DNA of 20,152 nt from Geobacter sp. (GTDB lineage: Bacteria; Desulfobacterota; Desulfuromonadia; Geobacterales; Pseudopelobacteraceae), in assembly GCA_027346925.1 (NCBI GenBank), contig DAIERH010000016.1, positions 1 through 20,152 of the forward strand, given 5' to 3'. The notes beneath the pieces were generated by a model. The model did no database searches. It was not told the origin of the DNA and was given only the letters and a program-made list of their open reading frames with translations. Positions 8,237-14,826 of the stretch are shown in pieces (position 1 is the first letter of the stretch; each line of letters starts with the position of its first letter). A program made the position numbers and the translations under genes.

Positions 8237-8878
8237 ATGCGTGCGACAGTTGCAAGATACGCGGGAGGGTTTCTGGTTGTCCTGCTGCTCGCATCCTGCG
8301 CTACAACCTCGCTGGTCGATACGTGGCGCAATCCGGACATGTTGTCCGTAAAACCATATCATAAGCTGCTGGTGTCGAGCACGGGGAGGAACATCAACGA
8401 ACGCCGCGTCTATGAGGATGTCATGGCAGCCGAATTGCGGCGGCATGGCGTCGAAGCCGTGGCGAGTTATTCTCTGATGCAGCCTGACGGGGGAGACAAG
8501 GTAATGGCACTGGACAGGGCCGTAAAACTATCCGGCGTTGAAGCGGTGCTTAACGTGCGGACCACCATGATCGAGCAGAAAACCAACGTGGTTCCCGGTT
8601 ACTGGGGCGGCTACCCCGGCTATCCGGACTTTTGGTATCCGCCCGCCTTCAACACATGGAACATGAACGGCTACTATGGGACGGGTATGTTGTATGAACC
8701 GCCGACCGTCATCACCTATACGGTGGCAACCATGCAGGCTGACCTGTTCGATGTCGCCAGCGGCAAGCTGACATGGGCGGCAAGCCTAGAGACATCGGAA
8801 CCTGGCAGGGTGCTGACGGTCAGCAGGGATGTGGCACGTATCGTTGTCCAGTCACTGATCAAGCAAGGGCTGATCTGA
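8237..8878 (+). CDS. DUF4136-like envelope lipoprotein
   Basis: The 213-residue protein starts with a signal peptide ending in the lipobox LLASC, so Cys21 is the lipidated residue. The sequence right after it, ATTSLVDTWRNP, is typical of DUF4136-type lipoproteins. The middle (about 120-150) is rich in Gly, Tyr, Trp and Pro (PGYWGGYPGYPDFWYPP), followed by a conserved-looking beta-rich end with LFDVASGKLTWAASLET. Function of the family is unknown to me; it is probably anchored in the outer membrane. A near-perfect AAGGAGGT lies seven bases before the ATG. It is divergent from the hybrid kinase, and its 3' end is overlapped by a 47-codon frame on the other strand. Confidence 0.85.
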   Translation: MRATVARYAGGFLVVLLLASCATTSLVDTWRNPDMLSVKPYHKLLVSSTGRNINERRVYEDVMAAELRRHGVEAVASYSLMQPDGGDKVMALDRAVKLSGVEAVLNVRTTMIEQKTNVVPGYWGGYPGYPDFWYPPAFNTWNMNGYYGTGMLYEPPTVITYTVATMQADLFDVASGKLTWAASLETSEPGRVLTVSRDVARIVVQSLIKQGLI

Positions 8879-8995
8879 TGTCACTGGCGAACATGCGGGT
8901 TTCTCCGTTCTTTTTGAATGCTTAACGGAATAATTGTAGAACTGTACGGCAAAAACAACCAAGGCAAACGCAACCACCACTACGAACAATGCCAT
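8852..8995 (-). CDS. Possible 47-residue single-helix membrane protein
   Basis: A short frame encodes one N-terminal hydrophobic helix (about residues 2-19, rich in Val, Ala, Phe) followed by a basic, hydrophilic tail (NYSVKHSKRTEKP) and an end of mixed polar residues. A purine-rich AAAGGGG lies six bases before the ATG. The last 27 bases overlap the 3' end of the convergent lipoprotein gene. It lies 55 bases downstream of the cysteine-rich gene on the same strand and could be co-transcribed with it. The evidence is the helix, the positive-inside tail and the ribosome binding site; I do not recognise a family. A chance frame is possible. Confidence 0.45.
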   Translation of the reverse strand: MALFVVVVAFALVVFAVQFYNYSVKHSKRTEKPACSPVTSDQPLLDQ

Positions 8996-9050
8996 GTGTG
9001 ACCCCTTTACGGTAAGATAATTGACACAGAAAAGCGAGGTAACGTAAGAG

Positions 9051-9299
9051 TTACGCGTTAAGAAGACACAACGTGGAGGGAGGCGTGCCCTGCCACGGTG
9101 GAATCATGTGCGCATTGTGTTGGTAGATATGGCAAAACTTGAACTCACCGGCACAGAACTCCAGGATTTTTGGGATGTTCATGCTTGACAGGCGCATGCA
9201 ATAGCATTCAGGAAACGGTTTTTTCAAGAAACTGCACATGAGACGCTGTTGCGGCTCAGCAGCTTCCGAACTTTCCATTGTGTCGGTTTTTATCTCCAT
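9051..9299 (-). CDS. Small cysteine-rich protein of unknown function
   Basis: An 82-residue protein, starting MEIKTDTMESSEAAEPQQ, with six cysteines at 22, 32, 34, 49, 56 and 78. The core contains CSFLKKPFPECYC, then NIPKILEFCAGEF and CHIYQ. This gives C-x9-C-x-C-x14-C-x6-C, a pattern suggesting metal or cluster binding, or a redox role. It resembles small cysteine proteins I associate with Geobacter genomes, though I cannot name the family. The chosen ATG has only a weak GGGG before it; a TTG at 9344 would add 15 residues. It lies 91 bases downstream of the HU gene, with a strong hairpin between. The low-complexity start and well-spaced cysteines argue against a chance frame. Confidence 0.65.
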   Translation of the reverse strand: MEIKTDTMESSEAAEPQQRLMCSFLKKPFPECYCMRLSSMNIPKILEFCAGEFKFCHIYQHNAHMIPPWQGTPPSTLCLLNA

Positions 9300-9365
9300 A
9301 ACGAAGACCCCAGCGCGGCATGTAATGCCCTTTCCGTATGACAACTGCCCCGTCCAATGCTCGCC

Positions 9366-9389
9366 CCTGCTGCCGTACCCGGCAACAGG
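9366..9389 (-). other. Stable hairpin just after the HU stop codon
   Basis: On the minus strand CCTGTTGCCG and CGGCAGCAGG pair over ten positions (one G-U in RNA) around a GGTA loop. It begins two bases after the HU stop codon. No T run follows, so it is not a classical intrinsic terminator. It could stabilise the upstream message or limit read-through to the cysteine-rich gene. Confidence 0.55.
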
Positions 9390-9390
9390 A

Positions 9391-9666
9391 CTAACTCAGG
9401 ACATTCTCCTTCACCTCTTTGCCGACCCTGAAATAGGGAAGCCTTTTGGAAGCCACGCTAACCGGTTCCCCTGTTTTCGGATTTCTCCCGGTATAGGGAT
9501 CGTAATCCTTGATTATAAAGCTGCCAAGGCCGCGGATACTGACTCGTTCACCCGTGGCCATGGCGCTGGTCAGCACGTCAAAAACCATATTGACAACTTC
9601 ATCGGCCCGTTTCAGGGAAATGTTTTTTTCATTGGCCAGCAATTTGATGAGATCAGACTTGTTCAT
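9391..9666 (-). CDS. HU/IHF-family DNA-binding protein
   Basis: The 91-residue protein has the full HU fold: MNKSDLIKLLA with the helix-rich dimerisation part (1-45), GLGSF (46-50), and the beta-arm with RNPKTGE (61-67), whose proline intercalates into and bends DNA. Length is normal for HU/IHF. The ATG at 9666, with GGAG eight bases upstream, is chosen over the longer frame to 9741, because the longer frame would start inside or upstream of the predicted sigma-54 promoter and adds residues unlike HU. The gene is thus preceded by a 41-base leader, a -24/-12 promoter and tandem repeats. HU genes are usually constitutive, so control by sigma-54 suggests a conditionally expressed paralogue. Confidence 0.93.
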   Translation of the reverse strand: MNKSDLIKLLANEKNISLKRADEVVNMVFDVLTSAMATGERVSIRGLGSFIIKDYDPYTGRNPKTGEPVSVASKRLPYFRVGKEVKENVLS

Positions 9667-9718
9667 GTATACATCTCCAGACAAAGACTCGCCATAATCC
9701 ATGCGTCCACATATCCAT

Positions 9719-9735
9719 AGCAACAGTAGTGCCAC
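9719..9735 (-). promoter_or_regulatory. Sigma-54 (-24/-12) promoter for the HU gene
   Basis: On the minus strand TGGCAC, five bases, then TTGCT matches the sigma-54 consensus (TGGCAC-N5-TTGCW) at every core position. The GG and GC pairs are ten bases apart as required. The predicted start of transcription is near 9708, 41 bases before the HU start codon. An isolated TATAAT lies upstream at 9747-9752 but lacks a good -35 box. Confidence 0.75.
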
Positions 9736-9791
9736 ACACACAACATATTATATCTATTGAACTTGCAGTGGATCTGGTTTAGGTGGGGGTG

Positions 9792-9840
9792 GGCAAAATG
9801 AAGAGTGGGCGCCGGACAGGGATAGGCAAAATGACGAGTG
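9792..9840 (-). promoter_or_regulatory. Tandem upstream activating sites of the HU promoter
   Basis: Two direct repeats, GGCAAAATGAAGAGTG (9792-9807) and GGCAAAATGACGAGTG (9825-9840), differ at one of 16 bases and start exactly 33 bp apart, about three helical turns. Their centres are about 92 and 125 bases upstream of the predicted sigma-54 start site, the usual place for enhancer sites of NtrC-type activators. The second copy touches the stop codon of an NtrC-type regulator gene. Confidence 0.65.
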
Positions 9841-11190
9841 TTACACGTTATACTTTTCAAGCATGCGTTTAAAACTGCTGTAATCCACATCCAGCAGGCG
9901 GGCGGCTTCCATTTTTTTGCCACCTGTTGCAGCCAGGGCTTGTCTGACTGCCTGGCATTTCAATTCATCAAGGGTTTGGAGGCGTGTCATGTCCATATCT
10001 GCCGCTGGTTTCCGCAAGACGGTCATGACAGTGGCCAGATCCTCGCCCGTAACCGTTTCTCCGGCAAACAAGGCAACCCGCTTCATCACGCTCTTCAGCT
10101 CCCGCACATTGCCGGGCCACGGGTGACGATTCAACGCAAAGAGTGCGTCAGGGGCCAGGCGGGGCGGGGTTCTGTCAAGTTCAAGCGACACATCGTTGAG
10201 AAACATGCGCGCCAGAACGGCAATATCATCTCCCCTCTCACGAAGCGGCGGCAGAACGACCACCAGGTCGCCGAGCCGGTAGTAGAGGTCCTCCCTGAAA
10301 TTGCCGTTGTGCACTTCATCCAGAAGGTCCCGGTTACTGGCGGCGATAATGCGGATGTCCACCTCCACCGGTCTTGTTCCGCCGACGGGAAAAAACCGCT
10401 TCTGTTCGACGGCATGCAGTATCTTGGCCTGGATGGCTGGTGGAGCGCAATCCACATCGTCAAGAAAGATTGTACCGCCGTGTGCCTCCTCGAAAAGACC
10501 TTTCTTCGTTGAACCCGCATCGGTAAAGGCACCCTTGATGTGTCCGAAGAGCTGGCTCTCAACCAATGATTCGGGCAACGCACTCATGGTGACCGGGATG
10601 AAGGGATGGTGCTTGCGCGGGCTCAACCCGTGGATTATCGCTGCAAGATGAGACTTGCCCACGCCGGTCTCCCCCTGGATAATAATGGAGTAATCCGTAC
10701 CGGCGATTTTCCTGGCCTTGCGAATCACCTCCTGCATCGCCGGACTGTCCCCCAGGAGCAGTTCCAGTGAGGCATGTTCTCCCTGCCGCGCCTGCTCCAA
10801 CTCGATCCTCTGCAATATGGGGGCTGCGGTTCGGGTGATGGTCTCAACAAGGTGCCTACAATCCAATGGTTTGCGGACATAGGCGGACACGCCCAGTTCA
10901 ATGGCCCTGAGGAGATAGGCTGTCTCGGTGAATGCGGTGCTGAGGATGACGGGGGCTTCCGGTGCAATCTCCCGAATGCGCATCGTCATTTCCAGGCCGT
11001 CCATGACCGGCATCTTGATGTCGCTGACGATGATGTCGGGGCGTTCACGGGAAAAGACCTCCAAGCCCTCGCTGCCGTTGGCTGCTGTAAATACCTGTTG
11101 AAAACGCATCCGCAGTACGATACAGATTCGTTCGCGAAGTTTGGGCTCATCCTCAATGTAGAGAACCTTAAGCGGCAATTTATTTTCCAT
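9841..11190 (-). CDS. NtrC-family sigma-54-dependent response regulator
   Basis: The 449-residue protein has a receiver domain (1-120) with phospho-acceptor Asp57, Thr85 and Lys107. The AAA+ domain (about 143-370) has Walker A GETGVGKS (173-180), the sigma-54 contact loop as GAFTDA (220-225), Walker B FLDDVD (242-247) and RERGDD. A Fis-type helix-turn-helix closes the protein (about 410-445, GGKKMEAARLLDVDYSSFKRML). The loop is usually GAFTGA and Walker B usually LDE; both changes are conservative. The ATG at 11190 has GGAG six bases before it and overlaps the kinase stop codon by 11 bases, so the two are translationally coupled partners. An upstream ATG at 11202 is less well placed. Confidence 0.94.
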   Translation of the reverse strand: MENKLPLKVLYIEDEPKLRERICIVLRMRFQQVFTAANGSEGLEVFSRERPDIIVSDIKMPVMDGLEMTMRIREIAPEAPVILSTAFTETAYLLRAIELGVSAYVRKPLDCRHLVETITRTAAPILQRIELEQARQGEHASLELLLGDSPAMQEVIRKARKIAGTDYSIIIQGETGVGKSHLAAIIHGLSPRKHHPFIPVTMSALPESLVESQLFGHIKGAFTDAGSTKKGLFEEAHGGTIFLDDVDCAPPAIQAKILHAVEQKRFFPVGGTRPVEVDIRIIAASNRDLLDEVHNGNFREDLYYRLGDLVVVLPPLRERGDDIAVLARMFLNDVSLELDRTPPRLAPDALFALNRHPWPGNVRELKSVMKRVALFAGETVTGEDLATVMTVLRKPAADMDMTRLQTLDELKCQAVRQALAATGGKKMEAARLLDVDYSSFKRMLEKYNV

Positions 11191-13540
11191 GTGTGTCTCC
11201 ATTGCCGTGATCATCCTTTGCCAGTTCAATCCTGAATACCGTTTCATCGGGGCCGCTCGTGTAGCTCAAGTGCCCCCCCATGCTCTCCTCGATGATCAGC
11301 TTTGACATATACAGCCCTATGCCGGTCCCCTTGTCCGCTGATTTACTGGTGAAATACGGTTCAAACACCTTGTCGCCATAATCGCCCGGGATGCCGTTAC
11401 CATTGTCCCGAACCTCTAGGACGACGGTATCCCCTTCACCGGCCATGGAGAGTACCACCAGCCCATTCGTCCCCGGACCCATTTCGGACCGATTGGCTTG
11501 AAGCTGCTTTTCCACAATGGAATCCAGCGAGTTGCTGACAAGGTTGAGTATGGACTGCTTGAACTCGTTTTGATACCCCTTGATATCCAGCGCGACGCCC
11601 TCCGAATTATCGACTATTTCCAGACTCACCCCTGAATCGGTAAACTGGGGGGCAACGAGCAATGCCACCTCATGGATCTTTTTCCTGATGTCGAACCGCT
11701 CGATGACCTTCTCCGGACTGAAAAAGTTCCTGAACCCCTCGATGGTGTCGGACATGTAATAGAGTTGCATCTGTGCATCGGCCTCCGCGTTTTCCAGGAA
11801 TGCATTGTCGATGCACTTGTCCTCCCACGCCATCCTGATACCCTGGATGATCGCTCCGAGCGTGGCCAGCGGCTGCCGCCACTGGTGGGCGATTGCACCG
11901 ATCATCTCCCCTATGGCCGCCAGACGGGCATGGCGGGCCAGCAGGCGCTCATGCTTGAGGCGCCGCCCGATCTCTTCCTCTACCCGTTTTGCCAGGCTTT
12001 GGTTCAATTCATGGAGTTCCTGTTCAGCCTTTTTCCGCTCGCCCATGTCATGGACGGTGCTGCGACAGCAGAGGAAGGAACCCTCCCCATCGTTGATGGT
12101 GGTCGCATTTATCAACGCCGGTATGATGGTCCCATCCTTGCGGACCAGTTCAAGCTCCAGGTCACGTGACCATCCGCGTTTTTTGAGGATGGGGAAACTC
12201 TTCTCGAACAGGTCCCGGCTTTCCGGCGTGAGGATGTCGGTAATTTTTATCTTTCCGACGACCTCGTCGCGTGTGTACCCCAGCCAGTTCAGCTCGGTAT
12301 CATTCATACGCACGAACAGGCCATCCTTGTCCAGCGAATGGTACCCGCACGGCGCGTTGTTGTAGAGATCATCCAATTCACCCTGGTTTTTGCGCAACGC
12401 CTGCTCCCTTTCGGCAAGCTGCCGGGCCATGTTGTCGAAGGCCCGGGCCAATTCCCCCAGTTCGCCACCCGTGACCGACTCGGAAGCCCTGATCTGGAGG
12501 TCTCCCGCCGCCAGCCGATGCGAGGCATCCCGCAGTTTGTGGATACGCTTGATGAAACAGGTATTCCCGATAGGTATGGCCATGATGATGGCAGCCAGCA
12601 GAAAGGGCGACAGGATGGCTATATTGTAGAGTTCGGCCCGTCTTGCCTTTCCCAGAACTCCCTCAAGCGGAATACTGGCACGGATATACAGGTAAGGGTG
12701 TTGTTCGCCATGCAGACGCAGGGTGCGGTAGGAAACGATCCGTTTTTCACCGGTCACATCCAGATCGATAAAGGCATCCCTGTCCGGACCGTTTTTCATC
12801 CGTTGAAACAGACTATCCTTGAGCCTGCTACCGACAAAACGCTCAGGATGGAGGTTCCTGTATATGATGACCCCGTTGCGGTCGATGAGGCTGAAAGCGG
12901 AGCGTGTGGGCAGGTCGGCCTGATTCAGCAGCGTGGTATAGATGTCGAAGTTGATGTTTGCGGCGATCACGCCATCAATCGCGCCTTTCGCGTTGATGAT
13001 GGGATAGGCAAACCCTATGGTGGATTTGGCCGAGATCATGCCGACAACATATTCTCCCGAGGAAAGCTGACGGGTCTTTACGGCAGTCCGGAAGGCAAAC
13101 CTCTCCTTCAGGGAGATTGCCTTTGGCATGGGCAATGCCGAAGCCCAGACCGTGCCGTTTCGATCGGCTACGACGATATTCCCGTACTGGGGGCTCTTCC
13201 TGAGGATGTCGCTCAGCAGTGCGGTGGCCGTGACGGCGTTATGCCCCTTGATGTCAGGGGTCTGGGCCAATACGGTCAGCAGTTGTTCCACATCGCCGGA
13301 CAGGTTGTACTGTTCCGTGGCAATGCCGTTTACCAGTCTCTTCGCCTCCCAGAAGCCTTTCCGAATGGCATCCTGGCGCTGGGTCATGCCTGAATGGATG
13401 ATCAGCGCCACGGCGGGCAAAGCGAGCAGAAATGCCAGCAGAAACAGGTGGGTCCGCAATGACAGGGAATAATATAGGTGCAGCAATCGATTTTTCACGG
13501 TGAGTCTGCCTCGCACGGACGGATGCCGGGCTGTTTTCAT
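11180..13540 (-). CDS. Membrane sensor histidine kinase (Cache-HAMP-PAS)
   Basis: The 786-residue kinase has a first membrane helix (about 31-50), a periplasmic double-Cache-like sensor (about 55-300; VVADRNGTVWAS and FSLIDRNGVIIYRN), a second helix (about 305-327), a HAMP linker (about 328-380) and a PAS domain (about 386-500). The transmitter has His552 in AHQWRQPL, then N box NLVSNSLDS, G1 DNGNGIPG and G2 GTGIGLYMSK. Cache domains commonly bind small organic molecules outside the cell. It overlaps the NtrC-type regulator gene, its evident partner. The ATG has only a weak ribosome binding site; a GTG at 13498 would keep the first helix and is an alternative. It is 32 bases behind the dehydrogenase gene. 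Confidence 0.93.
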   Translation of the reverse strand: MKTARHPSVRGRLTVKNRLLHLYYSLSLRTHLFLLAFLLALPAVALIIHSGMTQRQDAIRKGFWEAKRLVNGIATEQYNLSGDVEQLLTVLAQTPDIKGHNAVTATALLSDILRKSPQYGNIVVADRNGTVWASALPMPKAISLKERFAFRTAVKTRQLSSGEYVVGMISAKSTIGFAYPIINAKGAIDGVIAANINFDIYTTLLNQADLPTRSAFSLIDRNGVIIYRNLHPERFVGSRLKDSLFQRMKNGPDRDAFIDLDVTGEKRIVSYRTLRLHGEQHPYLYIRASIPLEGVLGKARRAELYNIAILSPFLLAAIIMAIPIGNTCFIKRIHKLRDASHRLAAGDLQIRASESVTGGELGELARAFDNMARQLAEREQALRKNQGELDDLYNNAPCGYHSLDKDGLFVRMNDTELNWLGYTRDEVVGKIKITDILTPESRDLFEKSFPILKKRGWSRDLELELVRKDGTIIPALINATTINDGEGSFLCCRSTVHDMGERKKAEQELHELNQSLAKRVEEEIGRRLKHERLLARHARLAAIGEMIGAIAHQWRQPLATLGAIIQGIRMAWEDKCIDNAFLENAEADAQMQLYYMSDTIEGFRNFFSPEKVIERFDIRKKIHEVALLVAPQFTDSGVSLEIVDNSEGVALDIKGYQNEFKQSILNLVSNSLDSIVEKQLQANRSEMGPGTNGLVVLSMAGEGDTVVLEVRDNGNGIPGDYGDKVFEPYFTSKSADKGTGIGLYMSKLIIEESMGGHLSYTSGPDETVFRIELAKDDHGNGDTHGK

Positions 13541-13572
13541 TCAATCCGTGACACAGGTACAACGACTTGCGG

Positions 13573-14553
13573 TTACAGATACCGACCGTTCACCACATTG
13601 ATCGGCGCCCCAGCCAGAAACGACGCCACATTGGCCGCAACAATGGCCATAAGCCGTTGCCGGGCCGCCAGGGAGGCCCACGCCAGGTGGGGGGTGAAGA
13701 CGCAGTTGGGGGCGCCCAGGAGTGGGTTATCGTGAAGCATCGGCTCGTGGGCGACCACATCAAGGCCTGCACCGGCAATCTGCCCGGAGCAAAGGGCCAG
13801 GGCCAGGTCGGCCTCGTTCACCAACCCGCCCCGGGCAACGTTGATCAGGAAGGCGGATTGCTTCATCACAGCAAGCAGACGCGCATTCACAAAACCGGTA
13901 TTCTCGGGGGTCTGAGGGCAATTGAGGCTTACCACGTCGGCAGTGGCGAACAGTTCATCCAGGGTAACGAAACTGACCGGCAACGGGCCGGGGTCCTGGG
14001 GGATGCGTGGCGTATGGGCAATTACCCGCATCCCGAAGGCGGCGGCGATCCTGGCCACGGCCCGGCCGATGGTGCCGTAGCCGACGATCCCCAGAGTCAG
14101 ACCGTCCAGTTCGACGATCGAGCCCTTCCAGAAGGAATGATCGGGACAGCGGGTCCATTCCCCGGCCTTTACGGCGGCATCATGCATGCCCACGTGCGCA
14201 GCCAATTCCAGCAGCAGGGCAAAGGCGGTCTGGGCGACCGATTCGGTGGAATATGCGGGGACATTGGAAACCGGTATCCCCCGTTTCCCGGCCGTCTCCA
14301 CATCCACGTTGTTGTATCCCGTGGCAAGTAGCGAGATATACCTGAGCCTCGGCAACGCCTCCAGGGTGACCGCATCAAGCTTGACCTTGCTGGTCAGGAT
14401 TATCTCCGCGTCCCTGGCACGCTCGACCGTTACTTCCGGCGGAGTGCGGTCATGGATGACACACCTCCCCAGGGCCTGCACCTGGTCCCAGGGATTGTCG
14501 CCGGGGTTGATGGTATAACCGTCCAGGATGACTATGGTGGCGGTATCACTCAT
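13573..14553 (-). CDS. D-isomer-specific 2-hydroxyacid dehydrogenase
   Basis: The 326-residue oxidoreductase interconverts a 2-hydroxyacid and its 2-keto acid with a nicotinamide cofactor; glycerate/hydroxypyruvate is a likely but unproved substrate. The nucleotide fold has GYGTIG (158-163), and the active site has Arg241 (NVARGG), Glu270 (HEP) and His289 (TPHLAW). The end of the second Rossmann strand reads VIAHTPR, without the usual acidic residue and with Arg183 nearby, which suggests NADPH rather than NADH (inference). The ATG at 14553 has AAGGAG nine bases upstream and avoids a longer frame with no ribosome binding site. It stands first in a probable unit with the sensor kinase and NtrC-type regulator. 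Confidence 0.92.
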   Translation of the reverse strand: MSDTATIVILDGYTINPGDNPWDQVQALGRCVIHDRTPPEVTVERARDAEIILTSKVKLDAVTLEALPRLRYISLLATGYNNVDVETAGKRGIPVSNVPAYSTESVAQTAFALLLELAAHVGMHDAAVKAGEWTRCPDHSFWKGSIVELDGLTLGIVGYGTIGRAVARIAAAFGMRVIAHTPRIPQDPGPLPVSFVTLDELFATADVVSLNCPQTPENTGFVNARLLAVMKQSAFLINVARGGLVNEADLALALCSGQIAGAGLDVVAHEPMLHDNPLLGAPNCVFTPHLAWASLAARQRLMAIVAANVASFLAGAPINVVNGRYL

Positions 14554-14606
14554 GGCTAGCCGCTCCTTTGCATGTTGTTTGTCCCTCATCCGTACCGGAG
14601 AGAACC

Positions 14607-14635
14607 AGGGTAGCAGTCGGACAGGCGGCTGTCAA
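14607..14635 (-). promoter_or_regulatory. Sigma-70 promoter for the dehydrogenase unit
   Basis: On the minus strand a perfect TTGACA is followed after 17 bases by TACCCT, about 54 bases before the dehydrogenase start. The -10 box keeps the key T, A and final T. It may serve the dehydrogenase, kinase and regulator genes. Confidence 0.45.
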
Positions 14636-14826
14636 CGGCCGATACCGGCGCCCTCTTGTCCATGTTGAACGCCCTGTTTTCACCCCTATGGCATGCGCTT
14701 GGCCCATCCGGATGTCATGGATATCCGTTCCAAAGGCTGGCATTTGCCCTGCCATTGATGTATTATTTAAAATTGCACTCAATTTTTCACGAGCACACCC
14801 GAATCCACAAGGCGGCGGCAAATTAC

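Noticed and set aside
9667..9741. Upstream extension of the HU gene
   Set aside because: The extra 25 residues are hydrophobic and unlike HU, the predicted sigma-54 start lies within the extension, and GGAG precedes the internal ATG at 9666.
14738..14752. Possible sigma-54 promoter for the PilZ gene
   Set aside because: GG and GC are ten bases apart, but only TGGCA and TGC match, with poor flanks and no upstream repeats. The evidence is far weaker than at 9719-9735.
14546..14821. 91-codon minus-strand frame between the dehydrogenase and PilZ genes
   Set aside because: It overlaps the dehydrogenase start region and its promoter, has no ribosome binding site and no domain-like sequence.
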